Shown one piece after another: positions 53,686 through 62,021 of a stretch of DNA of 64,000 nucleotides. This DNA is from Leptolyngbya sp. PCC 6406. GTDB taxonomy: Bacteria; Cyanobacteriota; Cyanobacteriia; Phormidesmidales; Phormidesmidaceae. A program made the translations under genes and the position numbers. The notes beneath the pieces are model-generated. The model ran no database searches and had not been told where the DNA came from. It saw nothing but the letters and a program-made list of their open reading frames with translations. Location of the stretch: assembly GCF_000332095.2 (NCBI RefSeq), contig NZ_KI913951.1, positions 1 to 64,000 of the forward strand, given 5' to 3'. The first letter of the stretch is position 1. Every line of letters starts with the position of its first letter.

Positions 53686-55557
53686 TTAACCAGAACTTCC
53701 ATCTACTAAATTCTCCTCAGTGTTCTCCTGAAACCAACGACGATAGCTCTCTACAGAACTTGTACATTTGAGGCGTATATCAACTTTTTCTACACCTGAA
53801 TCTCTGGCTTCAATAAAAGCTGCTCTGATTGATTCTGAGTCGTCCATTAGAGAAACATTTTCAAGCGTTATATCAGTTTCTCCCATATCTATTTTTTGGT
53901 CTAGAAAAGAGTATTCTATTTCAGTGGTCATAGTGAGTTTAAAATTTCCATCTTTTTCAAAAATGTTTAAAATTTCTAAAGCCTGTTCAGGTGTGTAGGA
54001 CAAAGAAACTGTGCCACCAGTGCGTTTAATTTTCCCTTTTCTTATAGAATTCAGTATTGAATCTGCTTGTTCCTCAATTTCGGCAGAAATATTTTCTGGA
54101 TATAAAAGCTTGAGATTGAAAGCTTGATTAATTTTGTCCAATTTTTCAAGAAATCTAATTGCATTTTCAAACTCTTCCTTGTTAAAATTACTACTTGCAT
54201 CGTTGGCTTCTATGGGTTTGATTAGAACAGCTTCATCTTCCAGCGAAATTACCCTTACTTTTCCATGTCTATAGAGAGATAGCATTAGCTCTATAGATGA
54301 TTTGGCTTGTTTTACTGGAATAGAATACAGACTAAGCCCTTTATAAGTGAGCAGAGTGTTGTCTCTTTCAAAAGAAGAGACAAATAGCAATTCTCCTTGC
54401 AACTGTCCACCGCTTATACAAAATTCTATTTCTTTTGTGCCGATTCTCAAAATACGAAAGTAAGCAAAGGGAACTCTAGAAACGACTTTATTATCTTGCA
54501 AAACCTCAAGCATGCAAGGAATTTGATACTCAGGAACATTAGGGATTAACTTAAGCGTTGTTATCCTAAAAGGGGATGAACCTATTTCAGGTAAGTTGAT
54601 ATTCCATCTCCAATTGTATTCATCCGGTTCTAGCTCAACCTGTCTACCTTCTTCTACTAATAATCTAAACTTTTCTAAACCTTGATTGCCCGCTTCGGTT
54701 TCTGGAAAAATCAAGTTCCCAAACTGAGCTGATCCAGCAGACGGTTCGGCAGATACACTAATTGTAGTAATTTGAGAAGTTTGATTAACAGAGAAGAGTA
54801 GTCCTTGATTTTCTGTTTCTGCCTTGCGTAGAGCATTTTGGAGAGCAACCGTAGCATTTGATGCGTCCGGCTGCAAAAATATTGTCTGAGACTTTTGAAT
54901 TTCTTCAAGCTTTGCAAGTATTGGTTCAAGTGCAGTTGTATCAATAACCTTCTTATATCCAAAAAACTCTTCTATCAAGCCTTGATACTTTTTGGCTCTT
55001 TGAGTTAGTTCAACAGCCATTTGTTTAGAGAACTTTGGTCGCCAACTCAAAGCGAACTCAAGAATCCCTTCACTAGGCTGCTCATTCAAATAGCCTCTCA
55101 AAACATCCTCAGCTATTTCCAGCCATTTAGAAGGGTAGTCTATGAGATCCTGAGCGGGTGCAGTTAAATCTGGAACGATATAAAAGGCAACAGAATTTGG
55201 GTTCTCAGGAATTGTTTGCCTGTAACAATTTACGTGTAGCTTTGCGATTTCAGTGCGAATCTCACCAATGCCTACATTGTTTTGATAGCGCTTGCACTGA
55301 ATTAGCTCTATAGAACCATCACTTTTATGCCAGACGATATCTCGACCTGCATCACCTGTCTTTCCGTAGTAATAAATATCATCATGTGGGTTTTCATAGC
55401 GTAATAATAAAAAGCAGAAGATTTCAAACTCATCAGGGTGAAGCAGATGAAAAGGAAGAATATGCTGGTTTTCTAACCAAGGAGGATTTGAGCGTACTTC
55501 CCCTAGCTCTATCCTGGCGTTATCTTCCCTACTAATTTTTGCTCTTGTCTGTGTCAT
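53686..55557 (-). CDS. Mrr-like restriction nuclease with large unknown C-terminal region
   Basis: A 623-residue protein. Residues about 38-160 form an Mrr-type PD-(D/E)XK nuclease: HPDEFEIFCFLLLRY (Glu), YGKTGDAGRDIVWH (Asp72-region) and IELIQCKRYQNNVGIGEI (QxK at 87-89). Mrr nucleases cut modified or foreign DNA. A helical linker follows, then about 350 residues of mixed strands and helices without a recognised domain (VELEPDEYNWRWNINLPE, YTPEQALEILNIFEKDG). The C-terminal region may be a sensor or a second effector. It stands alone with 316 bases of non-coding DNA upstream; its AT-rich coding suggests transfer. Confidence 0.7.
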   Translation of the reverse strand: MTQTRAKISREDNARIELGEVRSNPPWLENQHILPFHLLHPDEFEIFCFLLLRYENPHDDIYYYGKTGDAGRDIVWHKSDGSIELIQCKRYQNNVGIGEIRTEIAKLHVNCYRQTIPENPNSVAFYIVPDLTAPAQDLIDYPSKWLEIAEDVLRGYLNEQPSEGILEFALSWRPKFSKQMAVELTQRAKKYQGLIEEFFGYKKVIDTTALEPILAKLEEIQKSQTIFLQPDASNATVALQNALRKAETENQGLLFSVNQTSQITTISVSAEPSAGSAQFGNLIFPETEAGNQGLEKFRLLVEEGRQVELEPDEYNWRWNINLPEIGSSPFRITTLKLIPNVPEYQIPCMLEVLQDNKVVSRVPFAYFRILRIGTKEIEFCISGGQLQGELLFVSSFERDNTLLTYKGLSLYSIPVKQAKSSIELMLSLYRHGKVRVISLEDEAVLIKPIEANDASSNFNKEEFENAIRFLEKLDKINQAFNLKLLYPENISAEIEEQADSILNSIRKGKIKRTGGTVSLSYTPEQALEILNIFEKDGNFKLTMTTEIEYSFLDQKIDMGETDITLENVSLMDDSESIRAAFIEARDSGVEKVDIRLKCTSSVESYRRWFQENTEENLVDGSSG

Positions 55558-55630
55558 AATCTATGAATTTAGTTTATGAAGTAATTGCTTAACTCGACAG
55601 AGTGAATTGATTTAACAGGCTTCTCATATC

Positions 55631-55740
55631 TTAGGTCGCTCTATCCAGCAACCAACGAGAAACTTTAAACCATTCTGCATTGGCCCTACTCTGCTGTACC
55701 GCCAGATCTGTGGTCTTGCCGCTCAGCCCTGGGCCAGTTC
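55631..55740 (-). pseudogene. Decayed gene end containing the 60-bp repeat, copy 2
   Basis: Minus-strand reading LSGKTTDLAVQQSRANAEWF, KVSRWLLDRAT ends in a stop at 55631-55633. The part at 55667-55726 is the 60-bp repeat also found at 48412-48471. The remainder of 55558-55873 holds the start region of the Mrr-like gene on one side and the leader of the antitoxin gene on the other; I see nothing else there. Confidence 0.4.
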
Positions 55741-55873
55741 CTAATACATGTTAGGAGCTGGGCGGAGAAGAGCCACTCAACTGCTTCTAACCTCATCGCC
55801 AAATCAAACCGATAATAGGGAATGGGCAAGATTGCCATGCCCCGCCTAACTGTCGACTTCCCAGCTAGCCACT

Positions 55874-56131
55874 ATGAACAGTCTTCAACTCCGTCAAACC
55901 ATCAATCACTATCTCGATCAGCTCTCTGGCGATCGCCTGCGCCTGGTTGCCGACTTTCTTGACTTTCTGGTTCATACGGAGCATCAAGAGCAAGCTCCAG
56001 CGTCAGAGAGTCCTGCCTTTCGGCCCCCCACCGGAGGCTCCCTACTCAGCCATACCGAAACCTGGGCAGGCGAAGACTTTGAAGACTGCCTGGAGAGGGT
56101 CTATGAAACCCGCTCTCAGCTCCGGGCATAG
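55874..56131 (+). CDS. DUF2281-like antitoxin of a VapBC-type pair
   Basis: An 85-residue protein with MNSLQLRQTINHYLDQLSGD, RLRLVADFLDFLVHTEHQEQ and a C-terminal tail, the pattern of small cyanobacterial antitoxins of DUF2281 type. It is followed after 3 nt by the start of a PIN-domain toxin that is truncated. The antitoxin frame is intact. Confidence 0.7.
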   Translation: MNSLQLRQTINHYLDQLSGDRLRLVADFLDFLVHTEHQEQAPASESPAFRPPTGGSLLSHTETWAGEDFEDCLERVYETRSQLRA

Positions 56132-56134
56132 GCT

Positions 56135-56221
56135 ATGTACTTGCTGGATACCAATCACTTCAGTCGCCTGATTCAAGGTGATTCTGCCGTGCGCCACTTT
56201 CCCCTGGAATCCTGGTTTTAG
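56135..56221 (+). pseudogene. PIN-domain (VapC) toxin, truncated
   Basis: The 28-residue frame MYLLDTNHFSRLIQGDSAVR is the normal VapC opening with the first catalytic Asp. After about 22 codons homology stops and a chance stop follows. The end of the plasmid-type ATPase gene begins 22 bases later on the other strand, so the truncation point may be the edge of that inserted block. Confidence 0.75.
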
Positions 56222-56242
56222 AGATGCCGTCCAGCCCCCTGT

Positions 56243-58819
56243 TCACCGCCGATAGAACGTCTTTCCCCCCATCTGGGAAGTGTGATCTGGGCTGCGGCAG
56301 ACAAACTGCTGCATGCCCTTGTAGGTGTTCCGCCCCTTGCCGTTGGGCTTGAGTGTGTCCCCACAGATTGGGCAGGTGGGCTCTCCCTCGGTTTTGGGCA
56401 GCACCTTAGGATCGACGGCGACAGCGACATTGCCCTGGCTGGGGAGATCTGGGGCATGGCTGCTGGCTAACCCGTTGCTGGCAGCTCCTTGGCCCCCGCT
56501 AGAGGCCAGCAGGGGCAGTAGACTGGTGCGCTCCACCTGCTCCCTAGAGGCCATCAAGAGCGCCTGGTCGAGGCTTCTGGCCCCGGCGTACTCATAGGCG
56601 TTGAAGTCCTCAAAGTCGTAGGGCTGGCTGGGATCGAGCTTGTCAAAGCCAAATTCCCCCAACGGTGGTAGCTCGATCACCTCCCGCTTGCCCTTGTTGA
56701 CGAACAGGGCCGGACGGTACTTGCGGGCCTCGTCGGGGATGGTTTCATTCTCCTTGTCACACCAGTCGTAGACGGCTCGGTAGTCGCTGGCCAGACGGGC
56801 ACTCTTGGTCTGGTCGGTGGAGGCGGCTAGGTAGTCAAACACATTGGCTTCCACCACGATCTGGGCCAGGTTGTTGAAGAAGGCTTTGTCGATCACCTCT
56901 GACTTGCGCAACTGCATGACGTTGGGGGTCTGGGTGCAGAGAATGACGCCGATTTGTAGGTGCTCCCCTTCCTTGACGGCCTTGGCGATCGCGTTAATCA
57001 CCACCTTGGCGGCGGAGATCTCATCGTCCCCTTCCACCACCTTTTCCCCAGCCAAGGTAGACAGGGTGTTGTCCAGCTCATCGATGACGTAGTATACCCA
57101 GTCAAATTCCGCGCCCTGGCGAGCACTCTTTTCCCGCTGCCGTCGCAGGATCAGGCTTTCGATATCCGCTGCCATCTTCAGGGCTTCGCGGTAGGAGCGC
57201 CAGGTGGGAGCTACCCGCCAGTAGTCCTTGCGACTCCCGGCACTGGGGTCATAGCGCCGTAGCTTGAACTTCTCCCCCTCCAGCAGCTTGGCCCCCAGGA
57301 TGTTGCGCACGGTGGGGGATTTAGAGCCGCCTTTGTTGGCGGAGACGCGAAAGGCACAGGCATCCTTGACCAGGGCTTTGAATTTGGATGCCTTCAGCCA
57401 CTTGCGGTCAATTTCATCCCTCGTCAGCCGCTTCTGGAAGAGTTGAATGGCGCAGCGGTAGGTGAGGGACTCGGAATCGTACTCAAACTGCACGGTCTTT
57501 TTAGAATCCAGCTCGTGCTGAAGTTTCAGGGATTGCCCGTTGAGCTGGGCCAAGACTTCGCGGGGGGGTGCAGGGCGGCGGGCGGCAAAGTAGTAGGTTT
57601 CTTGCCCTGCTTCAGTATTGCGGCTGCGGTGGAGGGCATCCAGGAGGATGCCCTGGGCGTGGGCATGGCGAATCAGGAGATTGCCCCGGTGGTGCTCATA
57701 GCCTCCGGGAAACAGTCGCGGGGCTTCTAGATCCGCGATCGCACTTTGGTAATTCTGAATCGTGCGATTTTTCTGCTCGATGGCCCCCTGGAGAGATTCC
57801 ACCTGGGCCTGGAGCGCCTGGTGCAGGTCAGCGTCATGGATCTGCTCCACATCCGCAGCAAGGCCGACAAATTCCTGCTCGTAGTGCTCCAGCTTCTGGA
57901 AGGCGCGATCGCGCTCTGCCGTGACGGTGGCCAGTTCCGCCCGCAGCTCCGCCAGCCACTTGTCCCGATACTTATCGCAGCGCTTCCGCACCGCTTCCGG
58001 AATGGCATTGGCCACCCGCTGAAGGCGGGCCTCGTAGTCTTGCCTGACCGTCGCGACGACTCTCGCCAGAATGGCCTGTTCCTGCTCATCGGCAAGGCGT
58101 TGGAGCTGGGTTTCAAACTCGGTTTCCCATGCCTGGATTTCGGCTTGTGCCGCTGCCAGTGCCGTGGACACCGCCGCAACTTCCTGGGCCATCTGCTGTT
58201 CCATCGCCGCGATCGCCCGCGACTTGTCCGCCTGCACTTGGGCTATGCGGTGTTCAGCGGCGCGGTGCTCGTAGGCGCGACCCCGCTTGAAGTCGGCTTC
58301 CCGATTAACCGCGATCGCGGCTTGGAGAGCCTGCACCCGTGCTTCCGCCTGGTGGAGTTTTGCCATCAAGGAACGCTCAGAGGCAGTTAAGGCCGTGACC
58401 GTAGCTTCCGCCACCCCCAGCCGTTTTTGCGTGGGTTCAAGGGCATCTGCCGCTGCCTGGGCCTGGTGTGTGGTCTCAGTGAGCTGGGTCTGGAGAGTCT
58501 GATTTCGGGTCTCTAGACCCGCCTTGTTGCGTTGGACTTGGGTCAGCTCGTGGTTGAGAATCGTCAGCCGCCTGTGGAGATCACGGGTTGCGAGGCGGTG
58601 ATCTTTAGCGGCTTGGCTACCGTGCAGCGTCGCGATCGTCCCCACCAGCACCGACCCCGTGAGCAGGCCCATGGTGAACCCAGTCCGAGCATGATTGCCC
58701 TGAATCCGCGCCACCAGGTTCGCCCCGACCATAAAGCCCCCGATGGCAACGAGAGCCCAGAGCCAGAGTCGTGGCGTTAGTGCAGCCGCTCCAGAGGAGC
58801 ATCGCCGACCGTGTTTCAT
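56243..58819 (-). CDS. Plasmid-type coiled-coil ATPase (FtsK/HerA-like, degenerate P-loop)
   Basis: Started at 58819 (MKHGRRCSSGAAALTPRLWL) with a perfect GAGGAG box 5 nt upstream, the product has 858 residues. Two membrane helices (about 17-36 and 48-66) precede a very long coiled coil (about 70-400). The C-terminal half has a P-loop-like ANKGGSKSPTVRN (about 490-500; not a canonical GxxGxGKS), Walker B VYYVIDELDN (about 575) and VILCTQTPNVMQL, as in FtsK/HerA/conjugative ATPases. A Cys4 zinc motif (CPICGDTLKPNG, then FVCRSPDHTSQ) ends the protein. A role in DNA transfer or plasmid maintenance at the membrane is inferred. Confidence 0.65.
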   Translation of the reverse strand: MKHGRRCSSGAAALTPRLWLWALVAIGGFMVGANLVARIQGNHARTGFTMGLLTGSVLVGTIATLHGSQAAKDHRLATRDLHRRLTILNHELTQVQRNKAGLETRNQTLQTQLTETTHQAQAAADALEPTQKRLGVAEATVTALTASERSLMAKLHQAEARVQALQAAIAVNREADFKRGRAYEHRAAEHRIAQVQADKSRAIAAMEQQMAQEVAAVSTALAAAQAEIQAWETEFETQLQRLADEQEQAILARVVATVRQDYEARLQRVANAIPEAVRKRCDKYRDKWLAELRAELATVTAERDRAFQKLEHYEQEFVGLAADVEQIHDADLHQALQAQVESLQGAIEQKNRTIQNYQSAIADLEAPRLFPGGYEHHRGNLLIRHAHAQGILLDALHRSRNTEAGQETYYFAARRPAPPREVLAQLNGQSLKLQHELDSKKTVQFEYDSESLTYRCAIQLFQKRLTRDEIDRKWLKASKFKALVKDACAFRVSANKGGSKSPTVRNILGAKLLEGEKFKLRRYDPSAGSRKDYWRVAPTWRSYREALKMAADIESLILRRQREKSARQGAEFDWVYYVIDELDNTLSTLAGEKVVEGDDEISAAKVVINAIAKAVKEGEHLQIGVILCTQTPNVMQLRKSEVIDKAFFNNLAQIVVEANVFDYLAASTDQTKSARLASDYRAVYDWCDKENETIPDEARKYRPALFVNKGKREVIELPPLGEFGFDKLDPSQPYDFEDFNAYEYAGARSLDQALLMASREQVERTSLLPLLASSGGQGAASNGLASSHAPDLPSQGNVAVAVDPKVLPKTEGEPTCPICGDTLKPNGKGRNTYKGMQQFVCRSPDHTSQMGGKTFYRR

Positions 58820-58861
58820 GGTGTCTCCTCGTTTGCCCCTGTATACAAACCTGCCTACAAC

Positions 58862-58945
58862 CTGATTCCACCCTCCACCCTCCACCCTTCACCCTCCACC
58901 CTCCACCCCCCTACTCCCCTACTCCCCCACTCCCCCACCCCCCCA
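58862..58945. repeat. C-rich low-complexity tandem tract
   Basis: Degenerate tandem copies of CCACCCTC and CTACTCCC between two genes of the plasmid-type block. It is the counterpart of the G-rich tract at 10970-11046. Confidence 0.7.
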
Positions 58946-58949
58946 CGCC

Positions 58950-59612
58950 CTAATACTCCGCCCCAATCGGCAAAGGTTCAGCGCTGTCAGCATTAATGTC
59001 CTCATCCAGTAGCTTCGCCGTCTTCCGCTCCAGGCGGGCAATCTGGGCGGCTCGAAAGGCGTTTTCCTGTTGGGCCTTTTGGGTCACCAGTTCCCGCAAG
59101 CCCTCCAGTCCCTCCGCTTCCAGAGCTTTGTGGAGGGTTTTCTCCCGCTCTAGGCGGGTGGTCTCGATTTGGGCTTCATGGCGAGCCACTTCCGCACTCA
59201 CCCCTTCTAGTCCCGTCGCGGCCTTGACGCGGGCGGTCAGCATCCTGGCCAGGTCGCCGCGCAGCCCCTCCACCTCATTACCGAGGAGGGTGTTCTCTCG
59301 CATGATTTTGATGCTGTTGATCTTGTGGCGAATGGCGGCCAGCATCCGATTGAATTCCGGGTCAGTCACCTCTGGGGCATTGCCGGAGACCTGGGTATAG
59401 TCCGTGGGGGACAGGTCAGAGACGTTTTCCAGGTTTTGGATAGGGGGTTTGGAATGCTCATCCCGCACCAGGGCGGCGCTTTGCACCAGGGTTTGGGCCA
59501 CGCTTTCCTGGGCGGTGGGGTTGGCTCCCGTTTGGACGGCCTTAGCAATGCCGGGGGAACGCTTTGCGGCCCGGTCGGTGGCACCTTGGATGTCACGAAT
59601 ACTGCGAGGCAT
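58950..59612 (-). CDS. Coiled-coil accessory protein of the plasmid block
   Basis: A 220-residue soluble protein, mostly helical. The first 70 residues are polar and disordered-looking. The rest is coiled coil (INSIKIMRENTLLGNEVEGL, AEVARHEAQIETTRLEREKT, AAQIARLERKTAKLLDEDIN). Nothing identifies a function. It precedes the ATPase gene on the same strand with the C-rich tract between them, so they may form one transcription unit. Confidence 0.6.
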   Translation of the reverse strand: MPRSIRDIQGATDRAAKRSPGIAKAVQTGANPTAQESVAQTLVQSAALVRDEHSKPPIQNLENVSDLSPTDYTQVSGNAPEVTDPEFNRMLAAIRHKINSIKIMRENTLLGNEVEGLRGDLARMLTARVKAATGLEGVSAEVARHEAQIETTRLEREKTLHKALEAEGLEGLRELVTQKAQQENAFRAAQIARLERKTAKLLDEDINADSAEPLPIGAEY

Positions 59613-59716
59613 GGTATCTCCTTGACTGTTGAGTCTGTGCCTTGTGTTTCAGCTCTCCGGCCCCCCGGCCCCAATACTGGGGGAGCCGGATCTGAAGTCC
59701 CCCGGACTCGGGGGAT

Positions 59717-60151
59717 TTAGGGGGCTAGATCGCGGTGTTGCTGGTAGAGGCGGATGCAGTTAATCGCTACCCCTAGCGCTGCCTGAGTGCTGTTGAGCAG
59801 GATGGTTTTGGTTGACGCACACTGGTTCGTGACTTGGCGTTCTAGGCTGTCGCCCATGGCGGTGAGCTGGTCAGCGATTTCGCTCAGTACGTCCCGATAC
59901 CCAGCCGGGGGTGCCTCCCGCAGCGGCGGGGATACCGGGTCTGCTGAACGCGGGATGGAAACGCAGTCAACCCTATCGGGCTTCTGGCCCAGGGTGGCAG
60001 CAATAACGCGGGTTTTGCCGTACTGGTGGGCCAATGACTCCCCCACAGCACCGATGCCGTGGGTTTCGACCAGGGCTTGCAGTTGCACGTCCAGGTCAGA
60101 GGGGTTGGCGGTGAGTTGGAAAGGGTTGGGTGGGATGGGGAGTGCGGTCAT
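59717..60151 (-). CDS. Hypothetical protein of the plasmid block (144 aa)
   Basis: Starts MTALPIPPNPFQLTANPSDL. Mid-part PRSADPVSPPLREAPPAGYR is Pro-rich; the C-terminal half is helical (YRDVLSEIADQLTAMGDSLE) and ends in HRDLAP. No domain recognised. Its start overlaps a small membrane protein frame upstream, suggesting coupling. Confidence 0.5.
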   Translation of the reverse strand: MTALPIPPNPFQLTANPSDLDVQLQALVETHGIGAVGESLAHQYGKTRVIAATLGQKPDRVDCVSIPRSADPVSPPLREAPPAGYRDVLSEIADQLTAMGDSLERQVTNQCASTKTILLNSTQAALGVAINCIRLYQQHRDLAP

Positions 60152-60227
60152 GGGTTTGCTGGGTGATGAGGATCATCAGAGCGATGGCGATGAGGGTGGC
60201 GATCGCGAGAAGTGCGATCGCGGCCAT
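60096..60227 (-). CDS. Small single-pass membrane protein (43 aa)
   Basis: The frame MAAIALLAIATLIAIALMIL is one continuous hydrophobic helix followed by a short polar, Pro-rich tail. It starts 9 bases after the stop of the upstream gene (60236) and overlaps the next gene start by 56 nt in a different frame. HIP1 sites in the DNA contribute to the AI repeats, so a chance frame is possible. Confidence 0.35.
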   Translation of the reverse strand: MAAIALLAIATLIAIALMILITQQTHDRTPHPTQPFPTHRQPL

Positions 60228-60235
60228 TGGGAGCT

Positions 60236-60850
60236 TTATGGTGCGTTGTTTTTTTGAGGTGGGGCTGGAGACTTTGGGTTGGTAGCTGTAACCCCCATCT
60301 CGGCAAGAGCATTAGCCTTCAGAGCTTCGACGGTGTGTTCGATCTCCGTAAAGGCTTTTTGAACTCGTGCTCTGGCATATTGCGAAAACAGGCCATCCAG
60401 GTTTTCTACTTGGTGGCTGATGTCGTCCTGGATCAGCGCTAGTTCTCCGTCAGCCAGTTCCTGATCAAATTCAGAAAAAGAGCTTGTAATGGCTGTCGAG
60501 CGTCGTTTAACCAGCGATCCTCCTCTCAGAACGCCCGTATAGTCAGTGTTTCCGTTGACTGACTGGGGTTGTCGGCTATGGCCATCCAAGTCAAATTCGA
60601 GATGCGGATTTGCCTGGAAAACAGCTTTTATATAGCCAGTCCGATCTCCTTTTTGGATGAAGTGGGCAGCCTTCCTTAATTGCTCAAGCCCATATCCCGT
60701 AAGGCTTCCATTGGGTTCTGTGACGAGTGACGGCTCTTTTCTGAATGCTTCGAGCACAAGCTTCTTATAAATTTTGATCGAAGATTCAGATTTTCCGAGT
60801 GCTTGGCTAGCTTGCGCGATGCTGTAAGCCTTGTCGTGCAATTGTTCCAT
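60236..60850 (-). CDS. HTH-like DNA-binding protein of the plasmid block
   Basis: A 204-residue protein. The N-terminal part YSIAQASQALGKSESSIKIY, KKLVLEAFRKEPSLV looks like a helix-turn-helix. The C-terminal part is a coiled coil (ARVQKAFTEIEHTVEALKAN) with a Pro-rich end. It is divergent from the gene at 61041 across a repeat-rich region and is probably an autoregulator or partition-type DNA binder. Confidence 0.55.
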   Translation of the reverse strand: MEQLHDKAYSIAQASQALGKSESSIKIYKKLVLEAFRKEPSLVTEPNGSLTGYGLEQLRKAAHFIQKGDRTGYIKAVFQANPHLEFDLDGHSRQPQSVNGNTDYTGVLRGGSLVKRRSTAITSSFSEFDQELADGELALIQDDISHQVENLDGLFSQYARARVQKAFTEIEHTVEALKANALAEMGVTATNPKSPAPPQKNNAP

Positions 60851-60890
60851 TGCTCCACCTGTATCTGAGGTGCTGCCTTTAGTAACAGCT

Positions 60891-60998
60891 TGTCAATGAC
60901 TGGTTAATGCCTAGTCATTACCCTGGCAATGCCTAGTCATTGACGTATCATGCATGACCTGTCATTAATGTGTCAAGGACTGATGCATGACAAAGCAT
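60891..60998. promoter_or_regulatory. Iteron-like repeats between divergent plasmid genes
   Basis: AATGCCTAGTCATT occurs at 60906-60919 and 60928-60941 with a 22-bp period, and a third related TGTCAATGACTGGTTAATG lies just left. Further right are GCATGAC elements around 60950 and 60985 and the palindrome TCATGCATGA. The spacing of two helical turns suits a DNA-binding protein array: an operator, a centromere-like partition site or replication iterons. Confidence 0.6.
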
Positions 60999-61040
60999 GT
61001 AAACTTGACTCAACAGATTGAAAACTGGTGAGTCGCCCCA

Positions 61041-61307
61041 ATGGATTGGAAGAGCATGGAATTGCCAAAACCCAAGAATCCAAGGCCACAGGCTGGCGAG
61101 CTAGGACTCTATGACTACTGGCGGCTTGTTGTGGCATCCAAGTTGGTTAAGAAGTCTGTGGCGGCAATGTTGCAGACTGCTGTCATTACCTACTTGGAGC
61201 GCAACTGGGAGAAGCACGAGACAAGGCTTACCTTAGAAGCCAACGAGCAAGGAATTTCACCAGAAGAGATGTTCTTGCGCTATGTCAACGAAGATAGTGA
61301 CAAATAA
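61041..61307 (+). CDS. Small plasmid-type protein, possible DNA binder
   Basis: An 88-residue basic protein: MDWKSMELPKPKNPRPQAGE, ELGLYDYWRLVVASKLVKKS, AVITYLERNWEKHETRLTLE. The helical mid-part could be a ribbon-helix-helix-like or other small DNA-binding fold, but I cannot assign a family. It lies directly downstream of the iteron-like repeats. Confidence 0.5.
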   Translation: MDWKSMELPKPKNPRPQAGELGLYDYWRLVVASKLVKKSVAAMLQTAVITYLERNWEKHETRLTLEANEQGISPEEMFLRYVNEDSDK

Positions 61308-61352
61308 GCTGGGCTAAGTTGAGTGGATCCATGGCCTTGGCTTGTAACGAGG

Positions 61353-61658
61353 ATGGCTAATTCTGACGACGTTCTACTTACCCTATCGACAAGGCTTGAG
61401 AGCATCGATAATTCTCTTCAGACCGTGGTGGCCTTGCTGGAGTCTATGAACAGCCATGTTGGCGCGATCGCGACCGACACCCGCACCAACACTCAGCAAC
61501 TAGCGACCCTCTCTGAGAATCAAACCCGTACCCATGATGAATTTGCTGAACTCAGGGCCATGATTCGACAACAGCACGAAGTCAGCCAGCAGCAAGCGGC
61601 TACTACAGATAGATTGGTCAGCATTGTTGAAACCCTGATCGGACAGCGGGTCGCCTAA
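61353..61658 (+). CDS. Small coiled-coil protein (paralogue pair, first)
   Basis: Started at MANSDDVLLTLSTRLESIDN, 101 residues, with heptad-like repeats (FAELRAMIRQQHEVSQQQAA) and the ending ETLIGQRVA. The neighbour at 61688 ends ETLIQQRVA and shares the IRQQHE motif, so the two are tandem duplicates. Function unknown. Confidence 0.55.
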   Translation: MANSDDVLLTLSTRLESIDNSLQTVVALLESMNSHVGAIATDTRTNTQQLATLSENQTRTHDEFAELRAMIRQQHEVSQQQAATTDRLVSIVETLIGQRVA

Positions 61659-61687
61659 AGCACAAACTTACATAGCAAGGTGGAGCC

Positions 61688-61906
61688 ATGAATATCGCCC
61701 AGAATGTGGACCAAATCGAAGCCTTCATGGAAGGGCTGGCGCGACTGGAAAACACTGTCAATACTGGCTTTGATAGACTTGAACGGAATCTGACTAACCT
61801 GGAATCCCTAATTCGCCAGCAACACGAAACCACCCAAATGCAGGCTAGACACATTGATCGACTGATAGCCCTGACTGAGACGCTGATTCAACAACGGGTG
61901 GCCTAA
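61688..61906 (+). CDS. Small coiled-coil protein (paralogue pair, second)
   Basis: A 72-residue coiled coil: MNIAQNVDQIEAFMEGLARL, FDRLERNLTNLESLIRQQHE, ETLIQQRVA. It starts with the leader GAGCCATGAATATCGCCCA, which is nearly identical to the start of the next gene at 62022. This suggests duplication of the ribosome-binding and start region. Confidence 0.55.
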   Translation: MNIAQNVDQIEAFMEGLARLENTVNTGFDRLERNLTNLESLIRQQHETTQMQARHIDRLIALTETLIQQRVA

Positions 61907-62021
61907 AGGGCAAGCTCCCACAGTGCTGCGTTGTCCCACGCTGAGTTTGATCCCGAACCTTCAAAGCCAGTCAGCAGCCCCAAACCCGCTATATCTGCCG
62001 ATTCAGGAGCGAGATAGAGCC

